Assembly: GCA_007556525.1 (NCBI GenBank)
Contig: SWJS01000003.1
Coordinates: forward strand, 1-63,497
Length of the DNA: 63,497 nucleotides
Reading direction: 5' to 3'
From: Lysobacteraceae bacterium CU05-9
GTDB taxonomy: Bacteria; Pseudomonadota; Gammaproteobacteria; Xanthomonadales; Xanthomonadaceae
Each line of letters begins with the position of its first letter. The first letter of the stretch is position 1. The position numbers and the translations under genes were made by a program. This document shows positions 1-7,554 of this stretch, piece after piece. The notes under the pieces were generated by a model. That model had not been told where the DNA came from. It worked only from the letters and a program-made list of their open reading frames with translations, and ran no database searches.

Positions 1-79
1 CCGAACTCGGAAGTGAAACGCTCTTGCGCCGATGGTAGTGTGGCTCAAGCCATGCGAGAGTAGGTCATCGCTGGGCATT
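1..79 (+). rRNA. rrf: 5S ribosomal RNA, 3' part (5' end outside window)
   Basis: The first ~79 bases match the conserved 3' two thirds of bacterial 5S rRNA. They include the CCGAACTCGGAAGTGAAAC segment, the GCCGATGGTAGTGTGG arm and the CCATGCGAGAGTAGG arm. The gene starts before the window. The exact 3' end is estimated from the closing acceptor stem near CTGGGCAT. It implies that an rRNA operon ends here. Confidence 0.95.
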
Positions 80-87
80 TATCCCAA

Positions 88-118
88 AACCCCGTACAGC
101 AATGTGCGGGGTTTTTCT
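88..118 (+). terminator. rho-independent terminator of the rRNA operon
   Basis: A CCCCG ... CGGGG stem (90-94 with 107-111) is followed by a run of five T and further T-rich sequence. It lies about 10 bases past the 5S rRNA end, as expected for an rrn operon terminator. Confidence 0.85.
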
Positions 119-159
119 TTGCGTGGCGTTTGCCCGCAGAAAAACCCGAGTAGGAGTAC

Positions 160-241
160 GAGTTAGAGGAGTGAGTCAAAGCGGCGGAGCCGCGCCCGTC
201 GCGCAGCGGCTGTCACTCAATCGTCTACCTCTACCTCTACC
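160..241. repeat. pair of facing copies of a dispersed purine-rich intergenic repeat
   Basis: A minus-strand copy (about 201-241) begins directly after the stop codon of the glycosidase gene. It reads GGTAGAGGTAGAGGTAGACG, then ATTGAGTGACAGCCGCTGCG. A degenerate plus-strand copy lies at 160-196 (AGTTAGAGGAGTGAGTCAAA then GCGGCGGAGCCGCG). The same repeat occurs after the stop codons at 6706 and 34520. Its function is unknown. Confidence 0.7.
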
Positions 242-2338
242 TCAATGCTCGGTCTTCGACCGCGCAACCGGAAGCAGTGTGAACTGATGGACGGGCTGCC
301 CGGCTCGAATCACTGTGCCTCGGTTGTCCCGTACCACCAGCTCATCTCCGGGTTTAACATCGACAATTGTGGCCTCATAGTTGGGGAGATCGAGCCGGAT
401 GCGGGTAAGAAGATTGTCGAACGTGTAGCGCAGTTCGGAGGGTGATGCGTGGAAGCGGATGTAGCCGGAGCCGATGCGGGCGGTGGAGACGATATGTTTT
501 GGGTTGATCAGGCGGGGGGCGAGGCTGACGTAACCGTCAATCAAGTGCGGCCGGATGCCGACGAAGTACTGGTTCCAGATGCGGAGTTGCTCGGCGAGGG
601 ACCAGGCTTGCGAGTAGGTACCGGAGAGGCGGGGGAGTTTTTCGCGGGGGTGTGGGAGCGCGTCCATGGTTTCGGGGAGGCTGCCGTTGGTGCGCATGGC
701 GAGAGCACTGTTGAACTGGAAAAGCTGCCAGGCCTGGGCGGTGCGATCGGATTCGATGAGGCGCTGCATGGCGATGCCGTCGAGCCAAGGCCAGACCGTG
801 CCATTGTGGTACGCGGCGTCCTTGTGCCACTTGCCGGGGGCGAGGTGGTAAGGAAGGAATTGCGGATCTTTGGAGTCGAGGGTGGCGACGCCCCAGGGGT
901 GGACCAGTTTGGATGTGAGGCGCTGGAGTTCGCGGGCGCGTTCGGGTTGGCGCATGAGGTCCAACGCGAAAAAGGCATTCGGCCGGATTTGTGTGTCCCG
1001 TGTTCCGTCAGCATTGAGGTGGTCTGCGAGTTGACCGTTGGAAATGAAGTCGCGGGAGAAATTTTGGCGGACTTTGCTGGCGAGAGCATCCCATTTGAAG
1101 TGCGAATCGAGATCATCCATGCGGCTGGCGAAGGCCGCACCGGCCTCGAGTTGTGCGATCCAGAGGGCTTGGATGTCGTTGGCGCGGTTGCCGCGTGGGG
1201 AGTAGGAGACTTTGTCGGGTTCGCGGCGGGCGTCCATCCACGTTTCGTTGTCAGCGTGAGTGAGGTAGCCGGAGGAGTCGGTGTGGTTTTGGATGGAACC
1301 TTCGATGCTGGCTTTGACGACGGGGTAAAGTTCGCGGGCGAATGCGAAGTCACCGCTATAGTCGACGTAATCGCGCAGTGCGATGACGAAGCGCGGGGTG
1401 CCGTCGGTCGTGTGATAGTTGAGTTCGTCGGGTTTGACGATGTTGGGGAGACGGCCGTAGAAGGGTGATTTGGGGTCGGTGTCCTGAAAGCGGGCGAATG
1501 AGCTTAGGATCGCCTTCGCCGAATCGAATTGACCGTTCACCAACGTCGCGCCGGGTAATGCGATGAATTGATCGCGTCCCCAATATTCCTGGAACCATGG
1601 CAGTCCGGCGTAGATGCCGGTGCCGCGTTGGCGAGTGAGGAGTGCATCGAGACTCAACGTCATCCAACGCAGCGCTTCCGTTTGCGAGTCGGCGGCGAAG
1701 TAGTGATCGCCTTGCAGCAGATTTTCCATGCGTGCTTTGCGTTCGATCGTCCAGGTGTCGGAGAGGATCGTTGCGCGGAATGCGAGTTCGCGAGCGGCGA
1801 GTGACGATGGAGCGATCGCGATAAAGGCGCGACCGGTGTTGGAGAGAGTGGCGACGTAGAGTTTGTTTTCGCCGGTGCCGGATTCGTATAAGTCGGGTAG
1901 GACTTGAACTAGGTCATCGCCGCTGAGTTTGATCTGAGGTCTCGCGCGGCTGTTTGGGTAATGCAATCCGAGCAGATCCAAGTTGTCGTACATGCGAATT
2001 TGTTCGCGCAAACCGTTCGGATAAATGCGTTCGAGTTCGTCGGGAATGATGGTTGGTTTTGACTTGGATGGGTCAAGATTGATGCCGTCAATTTGCACGG
2101 AAACATCTTGAAATAAGCGTTTTCCTGCAATGTTGTAGCCGCGGAACCATGCGTGTTCGGGGTGATCATTGCGAAGTGCTTGGGTTTGGAAAAAAGCGGA
2201 TCTTTTGTTCGTGTACGCCATTTGTGGGTTGGCACCCCGGGGGAGTTCGAGTCGCATCGTGCTGATGTCGACTTCTTCCTGCGCAAATGTTGCAGAGGGC
2301 GCTAACGCCAGTGCGAGCAACAACGTGATACGGATCAT
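242..2338 (-). CDS. secreted amylo-alpha-1,6-glucosidase (GDE C-terminal)-like glycoside hydrolase
   Basis: The 698-residue protein has a clear N-terminal signal peptide (MIRITLLLALALAPSATFAQ). Its body resembles the (alpha/alpha)6-barrel of glycogen debranching enzyme C-terminal domains. The hallmark segment LPWFQEYWGRDQFIALPGA lies near residues 245-265, followed by helical-barrel motifs such as NETWMDAR and the later YHNGTVWPWLDG. It probably hydrolyses an alpha-glucoside in the periplasm; the substrate is not visible from sequence. An SD-like GGAG precedes the ATG. It is the last gene of a minus-strand run starting with a Dps-like ferritin, 16 bp after the FAD oxidoreductase. Family membership is fairly sure, specificity is not. 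Confidence 0.8.
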   Translation of the reverse strand: MIRITLLLALALAPSATFAQEEVDISTMRLELPRGANPQMAYTNKRSAFFQTQALRNDHPEHAWFRGYNIAGKRLFQDVSVQIDGINLDPSKSKPTIIPDELERIYPNGLREQIRMYDNLDLLGLHYPNSRARPQIKLSGDDLVQVLPDLYESGTGENKLYVATLSNTGRAFIAIAPSSLAARELAFRATILSDTWTIERKARMENLLQGDHYFAADSQTEALRWMTLSLDALLTRQRGTGIYAGLPWFQEYWGRDQFIALPGATLVNGQFDSAKAILSSFARFQDTDPKSPFYGRLPNIVKPDELNYHTTDGTPRFVIALRDYVDYSGDFAFARELYPVVKASIEGSIQNHTDSSGYLTHADNETWMDARREPDKVSYSPRGNRANDIQALWIAQLEAGAAFASRMDDLDSHFKWDALASKVRQNFSRDFISNGQLADHLNADGTRDTQIRPNAFFALDLMRQPERARELQRLTSKLVHPWGVATLDSKDPQFLPYHLAPGKWHKDAAYHNGTVWPWLDGIAMQRLIESDRTAQAWQLFQFNSALAMRTNGSLPETMDALPHPREKLPRLSGTYSQAWSLAEQLRIWNQYFVGIRPHLIDGYVSLAPRLINPKHIVSTARIGSGYIRFHASPSELRYTFDNLLTRIRLDLPNYEATIVDVKPGDELVVRDNRGTVIRAGQPVHQFTLLPVARSKTEH

Positions 2339-2354
2339 TGCGAACTCCAGAAGA

Positions 2355-3623
2355 CTATCTGGAAATCATATCGCAACGGTCGAAGCCAAACAGTTTGGAA
2401 AGTTCGTGTTCGCGCCCTTCGATTTGAGCGCGGACGATTTCGGAACCAAGAAGTGAGTAGACGATGCCGTTGCCGCCGAATGCCATCAGGAAGTAAACGT
2501 GATCGCCGGTTTCATCATTGCGGCCGATGTAAGGCAAGCCGTCCTTGGTTTCGGCAAAGGTGCCTGCCCATGCGAATGCGAGTTTGAAGGGAAGGTTGGG
2601 GAAGCGTGTGGCGAAGGCTTTCTGGAGTTTGCGAGTTTTGCGGGAGAGCAATGCATCGCGCTTGGCGGGGATATCGATGTAGTCGTCTTCGCCACCGAAA
2701 AGAATGCGACCATCAAGCGTGCGACGGATGTATGGATATGGCCGCGCCGTTTCCCAGTACAAGGTATGTTGAAGGAAGTGGTCGATGCGTGGGGATGATT
2801 CGACTTCAGGTAATACGGAAGCCTCCAACGAAGGCAAAATAGGTTCACTGACGATCGCATAGGTGCTGCGATTCTTCGCGTATTTTTGCGAAAGGTGATT
2901 CTGCGATTCATAGCCGCATGCGATGATCACGGACTTCGCACGAATGCGATTGCCATCTTCCGTATGTGCGGTGATGCCATCTTCGTGGCGGTCGATGTGC
3001 GTGATGCGTGTGCGTGCGGAAACCCGCCCGTTATGTTTAATCACATCATCGAGCAGGCGATGGCAAAAGCGGTAAGGGTCGACGATTGCGGCGTCGCTGC
3101 TGAGGATGCCTGCATAGGTGTCATCAAGTTGATACTGCTTGCGGAGCGCCTCTTCATCGAGCCATTCCACATCGATGCCATGTTTGGCGCGCATGTCGAA
3201 TTCATCGCGGAGATCTTTCAGGTGCGGTTTCTTACGGGTGGTGTAGAGGCTTTTTTGACGGATGAATTCGACGTCGTTGAATTGCGTTGCGATGGTTTGC
3301 AACTTGTTGATGGCTTCGATGCACGATTTGTAGGCGAGTGCGGCGTTTTCTTCGCCAAACTGCTTGGCGAGATCGACCATGTGCGTATCGATTTCGTACT
3401 GCAGCAATGCGGTGCTTGCACTGGTGCTTCCGTACGCGACGGGGCGCTTGTCAACGACGATGACTTTATGGCCATGTCGCGCCAGTTCGTATGCGGCGAG
3501 TGAGCCCGTGATGCCGGCGCCGATAATGAGAACGTCCGCCTCCAAGTCATCGGAGACGCACGGGAAGTTTTGGATCAGACCGTTCTTAATCGACCAGAAC
3601 GTACTGCCGCTCTTGAGGTCCAT
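2355..3623 (-). CDS. FAD-dependent oxidoreductase (DAO/GlpD-like fold)
   Basis: 422 residues. The N-terminal Rossmann dinucleotide-binding motif is VLIIGAGITGSLAAYELA (GxGxxG at residues 35-40), with the acidic ribose-binding end VIVVDKR near 54-60. The C-terminal FAD-closing motif is YFLMAFGGNGIVYSLLGSE. These define the DAO superfamily of amine, amino acid or glycine oxidases. The C-terminal Rieske domain present in some relatives is missing. The ATG directly abuts the stop codon of the upstream 51-residue ORF (TAAATG), so translation is likely coupled. The substrate is unknown. Confidence 0.85.
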   Translation of the reverse strand: MDLKSGSTFWSIKNGLIQNFPCVSDDLEADVLIIGAGITGSLAAYELARHGHKVIVVDKRPVAYGSTSASTALLQYEIDTHMVDLAKQFGEENAALAYKSCIEAINKLQTIATQFNDVEFIRQKSLYTTRKKPHLKDLRDEFDMRAKHGIDVEWLDEEALRKQYQLDDTYAGILSSDAAIVDPYRFCHRLLDDVIKHNGRVSARTRITHIDRHEDGITAHTEDGNRIRAKSVIIACGYESQNHLSQKYAKNRSTYAIVSEPILPSLEASVLPEVESSPRIDHFLQHTLYWETARPYPYIRRTLDGRILFGGEDDYIDIPAKRDALLSRKTRKLQKAFATRFPNLPFKLAFAWAGTFAETKDGLPYIGRNDETGDHVYFLMAFGGNGIVYSLLGSEIVRAQIEGREHELSKLFGFDRCDMISR

Positions 3624-3779
3624 TTACTCAGGCTTCTTCTGATCTTCCTGATAACCGGACTTTCGAGATTGGTCGAGTTCGCCTTCGCGATCTTCGCGCG
3701 TTGGCTTGATCTCCTGACTTTGCCCGCAATCCGGCTCAATCAACTTGTCGTCTTCGCGTGGCTTGTTCTCATTAGTCAC
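3624..3779 (-). CDS. 51-residue highly charged hypothetical peptide
   Basis: This short ORF starts with GTG, has a good Shine-Dalgarno (GGAGG, about 9 bases upstream) and overlaps the end of the lipoprotein gene by eight bases (GTGACTAA). It ends with TAA immediately before the ATG of the FAD oxidoreductase. The product (VTNENKPREDDKLIEPD...SGYQEDQKKPE) is almost entirely hydrophilic, rich in Asp, Glu, Lys and Arg, and has one Cys. This resembles small disordered stress peptides. No family is recognised. The tight overlaps at both ends are the main support. Confidence 0.6.
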   Translation of the reverse strand: MTNENKPREDDKLIEPDCGQSQEIKPTREDREGELDQSRKSGYQEDQKKPE

Positions 3780-4251
3780 GGCAATAGCCCTCCGATTCTT
3801 TCGTAATCACCAAACAATCTTTCTTTCCCGCAAGCCATTTCATGCCAGTGCCGTCACCATCGGTTGCGCGGATCGTTTCGGTCTTGCCGTTGCGCTCGAA
3901 GGAAATGTGATCGCCGCGACCGGTGCCTTTATACATTTTCGGACCATCCAGATCCGCAAGTTCAATGCCATAAAATTCATCCGCTGGCTTGATCGTAAGA
4001 TAAGTGGCTTCGACGCCAATCCATTTGCCCATCCACTTCGCGAGCGTTGCGTTATCCGGCGTGTTGTCGGTGTCAGGCTTCGGATCCGCTGGCTTCACTG
4101 GCTCCGCCGCTTGTTCAGTGGCGGGTGCTGGCTCGGTGGTTGGTGGCGTGGTGTCGACAGGGTCCGTTGTCACTGGCGATTCACTGCGCGAACATGCGGC
4201 CAAGGTCAATGCGAGCAAAATGACCGCGGTTGAGTTGACGGTGTTTTTCAT
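3772..4251 (-). CDS. hypothetical lipoprotein
   Basis: 159 residues from ATG 4251 (an upstream in-frame TTG at 4260 is possible). The N-terminus is a lipoprotein signal (VILLALTLAACS, lipobox LAAC). A Pro/Thr/Glu-rich linker of about 50 residues follows, then a compact domain beginning WMGKWIGVEATYLTI and ending in the C-terminal EGYCRD. The domain holds two Cys that could form a disulfide. It looks like an envelope-anchored small domain of unknown function. It lies in the minus-strand run downstream of the Dps-like gene and overlaps the following 51-residue ORF. Confidence 0.75.
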   Translation of the reverse strand: MKNTVNSTAVILLALTLAACSRSESPVTTDPVDTTPPTTEPAPATEQAAEPVKPADPKPDTDNTPDNATLAKWMGKWIGVEATYLTIKPADEFYGIELADLDGPKMYKGTGRGDHISFERNGKTETIRATDGDGTGMKWLAGKKDCLVITKESEGYCRD

Positions 4252-4274
4252 GATGATCAAAATCTCCCTGAAAA

Positions 4275-4847
4275 TCAGGCTTTAACGCGCGTCATCCAAT
4301 CGGAAAGTTCATCGGCATGCTCTTCTTCATCAGCAAGGATGCTTTCGATCAGACGCTTCGTGGTTGGATCAATGTCGCCGATGAGTCGAACCATTTGGCG
4401 GTAGGTTTCGACGGCGATGCGTTCGGCGATGAGGTTGGATTCGATCATGGCTTTCAAGCTCAACGAATCGTTGTAGTCGGCATGGCTGCGCTCAAGCAAC
4501 GTGTCCGGATTGTAATCAGGCTCACCGCCGAGTTGCACGATGCGCTCTGCGATGCGGTCGGCGTGACCCAACTCTGAGTTCGCGTGCACCATGAATTCTG
4601 CGGCGATGGCCGGTGACTCGAGGCCACGTGCAGTGAAGTGGTGACGGCGATAACGCATCACGCAAACCAACTCCGTTGCGAGCGAGTCGTTGAGCAATCT
4701 GATGATCGCTTCTGTGTGACCTTCAAGCGACGGAGTGACCGGACCATCGTCCAACGACTTGCGCGCTTTATCGATGGCGGCTTCGTCGAGTTTGATGGTG
4801 TTGGTTTTGGCGGGGGCTTTCTTCGCTGGAGCCTTCTTCGTAGCCAT
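4275..4847 (-). CDS. Dps/bacterioferritin-like ferritin-family protein with a Lys/Ala/Pro tail
   Basis: 190 residues from the ATG at 4847, chosen because MATKKAPAKKAPAK is a typical start and AAGAGAA lies upstream; the ORF stays open 42 codons further. The ferritin-like four-helix core carries diiron-type ligands: ELVCVMRYRRHHF (Glu on helix 1), SELGHADRIAERI (ExxH on helix 2), AERIAVETYRQM, and DEEEHADEL (ExxH on helix 4). Iron storage or peroxide-linked ferroxidation is likely. The basic N-terminal tail resembles the DNA-binding tails of Dps proteins. It is divergently transcribed from the glycosyltransferase gene. Confidence 0.85.
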   Translation of the reverse strand: MATKKAPAKKAPAKTNTIKLDEAAIDKARKSLDDGPVTPSLEGHTEAIIRLLNDSLATELVCVMRYRRHHFTARGLESPAIAAEFMVHANSELGHADRIAERIVQLGGEPDYNPDTLLERSHADYNDSLSLKAMIESNLIAERIAVETYRQMVRLIGDIDPTTKRLIESILADEEEHADELSDWMTRVKA

Positions 4848-4950
4848 TGCAGTTCTCTTTGCGGGTGATGTCACTATGATGTGCCAGCACCCTGTCAGCG
4901 GAATGTGAAGCCCACGATAATATTCCCGAAAACCCCGTAAAATAAGCCTC

Positions 4951-5844
4951 ATGACCGCTGCGATCATCGTCACATATCAGCCGGAGCCAGGGCAAGTTAA
5001 TGCGTTGGTGCAGCGGATTTTGCCGCAGGTCAATCGAGTCTTAATCATCGACAACGGCAGTGGCGATGGACTTCAGGATGAGTTGCGTGACTTGCCGATT
5101 TTGTTTCTGCCCAATTCGAAAAACATCGGGTTGGCCGCTGCGTTGAATCAAGGGTTGTTGATTGCGGCGGATTTCGGCGAGGATGCCGTTGTCCTGTTCG
5201 ATCAGGATAGTGAGCCTTCCGGCGACATGGTCGAGCGATTACAGGATTCGTATACGAGCTTGAGCGGTGCGCAGAAAGTCGCGGCAGTCGGTCCGTTGTT
5301 TGTGGATGCACGCAATGGCAAGAAGCAACCGTTCGTTCGCATCGGTTTTCCGTTGAATACCAAGATCATTCCGAATGACGATGCGCCGGTTGCGTGTGAC
5401 TATCTGATCACCTCGGGTTGCTACATTCCGATGAAGGTGCTCGAAGATGTCGGGATGATGGATGATGCGTTGTTCATCGATAACATCGACATGGACTGGA
5501 GTTTCCGCGCGAAGGCAAAGGGATATGAATTGTTCGGCGTTCCGACGGCAACGATGATGCATCGCATTGGTGATGTTTTGTTTGATATGCCGATGGGGAT
5601 GGGGCAGGTGATGGTGCATTCCCCGAAGCGGCTGTATTACTCGTCGCGGAACCGTGTTTTGCTGTACAAGCGCAAGCATGTTTCATGGACGTGGGTGTTG
5701 CAGGATGTGCCACGTTTTGTGTTGAAATTCATGCGTTTGGTGACGTTCGTGATGCCTCGGCGGAAGATTGCACGTGCGATGATTCTCGGATTGTTTGACG
5801 GCATCGCGGGTCGGACTGGCGAACCTTCATATCGTTTCGATTAG
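4951..5844 (+). CDS. family 2 glycosyltransferase (rhamnosyltransferase-like)
   Basis: 297 residues with a GT-A fold. The N-terminus AAIIVTYQP and VLIIDNGSGDG form the nucleotide-sugar binding part, and VVLFDQDSEPSGDM carries the DxD-like metal site. NIGLAAALNQG and DNIDMDWSFRAKAKGYEL are typical of RfbF/WsaF-type rhamnosyltransferases. The C-terminus is basic and amphipathic (RKIARAMILGLFDGIAG). It likely adds a sugar, perhaps rhamnose, to a surface polysaccharide. It stands alone, without other O-antigen genes nearby. Confidence 0.85.
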   Translation: MTAAIIVTYQPEPGQVNALVQRILPQVNRVLIIDNGSGDGLQDELRDLPILFLPNSKNIGLAAALNQGLLIAADFGEDAVVLFDQDSEPSGDMVERLQDSYTSLSGAQKVAAVGPLFVDARNGKKQPFVRIGFPLNTKIIPNDDAPVACDYLITSGCYIPMKVLEDVGMMDDALFIDNIDMDWSFRAKAKGYELFGVPTATMMHRIGDVLFDMPMGMGQVMVHSPKRLYYSSRNRVLLYKRKHVSWTWVLQDVPRFVLKFMRLVTFVMPRRKIARAMILGLFDGIAGRTGEPSYRFD

Positions 5845-5853
5845 ACTGCAGTT

Positions 5854-6102
5854 ATGGACGAAAATAATCCTTATTGGTTCGCACGCAAGCGCTACGGTTG
5901 GGGCTGGGGTTTGCCTCTGCGCTGGGAAGGCTGGGCGGTTCTCGCCGCGTATGCGATCGGCATGACATTGCTTGGCATTTTCGTGTCGCCGGCGAAGTCG
6001 ATGATTTGGTTTTTGTACGGCGTGTTTGTTTTGACGGGTGCGTTGATCTGGATCTGCGCCGCGAAAGGCGAGCCGCCGGGTGGATGGCACTGGGGTGACT
6101 GA
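5854..6102 (+). CDS. small inner-membrane protein, conserved hypothetical
   Basis: 82 residues starting MDENNPYWFARKRYGWGWG, followed by two predicted membrane helices (WAVLAAYAIGMTLLGIFV and MIWFLYGVFVLTGALIWIC). The Trp/Gly-rich N-terminus before helix 1 is characteristic of a family of tiny membrane proteins seen in Xanthomonadales-type genomes (from memory). It begins 10 bases after the glycosyltransferase and overlaps the TRIC gene. Function unknown. Confidence 0.75.
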   Translation: MDENNPYWFARKRYGWGWGLPLRWEGWAVLAAYAIGMTLLGIFVSPAKSMIWFLYGVFVLTGALIWICAAKGEPPGGWHWGD

Positions 6103-6706
6103 TCTGCCGTGGTTGATGTATGCCGATTGGCTCGGCACGTTTGTGTTCGCGTTGTCCGGCGCGACGATGGCGGTGCGCAACCGCTTCGATATTTTCGGGA
6201 TCATGGTCTTGTCGTTTGTCGCGGCATCGTTCGGGGGCATCACGCGTGACGTTTTGCTCGGCGATCATCCACCTGTCGCATTACAAAACTGGCATTACAT
6301 CGCGATCAGTTGCGTCGCCGGATTGATCGGGTTTTTCCGGCATCGGTGGATCGAACATTTCCGCAATCCGGTACGCATTCTCGATGCCGCCGGTTTGGCG
6401 TTGTTCGTTGTCGTTGGTACCGAGAAAGCCTTGGCCTATGACATCACGCCAGTGCCCGCGATGATTCTCGGCATGTTAAGTGGCATCGGTGGTGGTATTG
6501 TGCGTGACATGCTGGCGAATGAAGTGCCGTTTGTTTTTCGCTCAGAGCTGTATGCAGTCGCGGCCCTGGTTGGTGCAGGGATTGTCGTTGCCGGGAAGTA
6601 TCTGCATACGCCGGGTGATTGGCACCTCGTTGTTGCGGCATTGACGGTGTTTGGTCTGCGCTACATGGCGATTCGGCGGGGGTGGAGTTTGCCTTCAGCG
6701 CAATAG
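6080..6706 (+). CDS. trimeric intracellular cation (TRIC) channel family protein, YicG/UPF0126-like
   Basis: 208 residues with two repeats of about three membrane helices, each ending in the glycine-rich family motif: ASFGGITRDVLLGD in repeat 1 and GIGGGIVRDMLANEVP in repeat 2. These are the conserved GG.xRD elements of bacterial TRIC channels, which conduct monovalent cations. ATG 6080 overlaps the preceding gene. A GTG at 6095 in the stop overlap (GTGACTGA) or ATG 6116 are alternative starts. A dispersed repeat follows the stop directly. Confidence 0.88.
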   Translation: MDGTGVTDLPWLMYADWLGTFVFALSGATMAVRNRFDIFGIMVLSFVAASFGGITRDVLLGDHPPVALQNWHYIAISCVAGLIGFFRHRWIEHFRNPVRILDAAGLALFVVVGTEKALAYDITPVPAMILGMLSGIGGGIVRDMLANEVPFVFRSELYAVAALVGAGIVVAGKYLHTPGDWHLVVAALTVFGLRYMAIRRGWSLPSAQ

Positions 6707-6765
6707 TTAGAGGTAGAGGTAGACGATTGAGTAAAAGCAGCTTCGCTGTGAGCGCTCGCTAGTTC
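6707..6765 (+). repeat. dispersed purine-rich repeat after a stop codon (copy 2)
   Basis: Directly after the TRIC stop codon the sequence reads TTAGAGGTAGAGGTAGACGA, then TTGAGTAAAAGCAGCTTCGC and an imperfect stem GCTTCGCTGTGAGCG. It matches the copies at 201-241 (inverted) and 34527-34580. It is in the sense orientation of the upstream gene. Confidence 0.7.
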
Positions 6766-7421
6766 GTTGAATCCTTGAGGACAGGATAGGCGAGTTCACC
6801 GAAGATATTTTCCTTGACCGGAATCATGAGTGCGATCACCAGCGGGACCAGTTTCTCCATCACCTGCAGAGCGTTCGCGAGCTGATCGCGATTTACTTTG
6901 CTGCCATAGGTTGCGCCACCATGGATGAGTTGATTTCGCATGACATAAAGGCGTTGATAGACGTGGCAAAAAACATCAACCGTCCGATTCGCAAGCACTG
7001 CGTCCATCGCATCCTTTGAACTCGCGGCGAACGATGCTTTCCATGCGTCGCTTGAATCATGCCGGCGACCGCTCTCCCAAAATTTCTCGAACATGTATTT
7101 GTCTTGCAGGACATTCCGGATTGCACCGCTGTAATTTTGCAACAGCAGACCGTGAAGACGGCGCTTCACGTCGACCGTCAGGAGAGACGTAATGAAGTTG
7201 CGGACTTGCTCAACTTGCTTTGATTCCCCGCCAAATTCCTGCGCATAAACCGCATTCAATGAAATCCATAAAAAGATGAACCTCGCATCCAGGTCATCCT
7301 TCTCCTTCTCGGCGCGGCCAAGCCAACTGATCGCTCTGTGAATCCGGATGCGAAGCGCTTCTTCCTGATCGTCGCGTTGTAAGCGAAACGTCTCGTCCAA
7401 TTCGTGATGCGACAACGACAT
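6759..7421 (-). CDS. HEPN-domain protein (Apea-like)
   Basis: 220 residues, all helical in appearance. It carries the HEPN signature RNQLIHGG (Arg162-x4-His167), the R-x4-6-H motif that forms the RNase active site in HEPN proteins. Its N-terminal part (ARFIFLWISLNAVYAQEF) matches the usual first helices of Apea-like HEPN domains. No MNT nucleotidyltransferase partner is adjacent, so it is an orphan. Role unknown; it could be a defence- or stress-linked RNase or an inactive scaffold. Confidence 0.7.
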   Translation of the reverse strand: MSLSHHELDETFRLQRDDQEEALRIRIHRAISWLGRAEKEKDDLDARFIFLWISLNAVYAQEFGGESKQVEQVRNFITSLLTVDVKRRLHGLLLQNYSGAIRNVLQDKYMFEKFWESGRRHDSSDAWKASFAASSKDAMDAVLANRTVDVFCHVYQRLYVMRNQLIHGGATYGSKVNRDQLANALQVMEKLVPLVIALMIPVKENIFGELAYPVLKDSTN

Positions 7422-7554
7422 GTTTCCAATTCCCTCATTAAAAGCCTACGGTGCATTAACGCGTGCGTAGGGATACTCGATGAATGTAGCTGTTTCGGCA
7501 CGCGATGCCAATTCTTTCGCTGCAGAAAATATCTCAACTCCCCAAGGAATGCCC

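Noticed and set aside
449..1468. Long plus-strand ORF of 339 codons opposite the glycosidase
   Set aside because: It is antisense to a gene with a clear signal peptide and family motifs. Its product is a low-complexity Gly/Val/Glu-rich shadow with no ribosome site.
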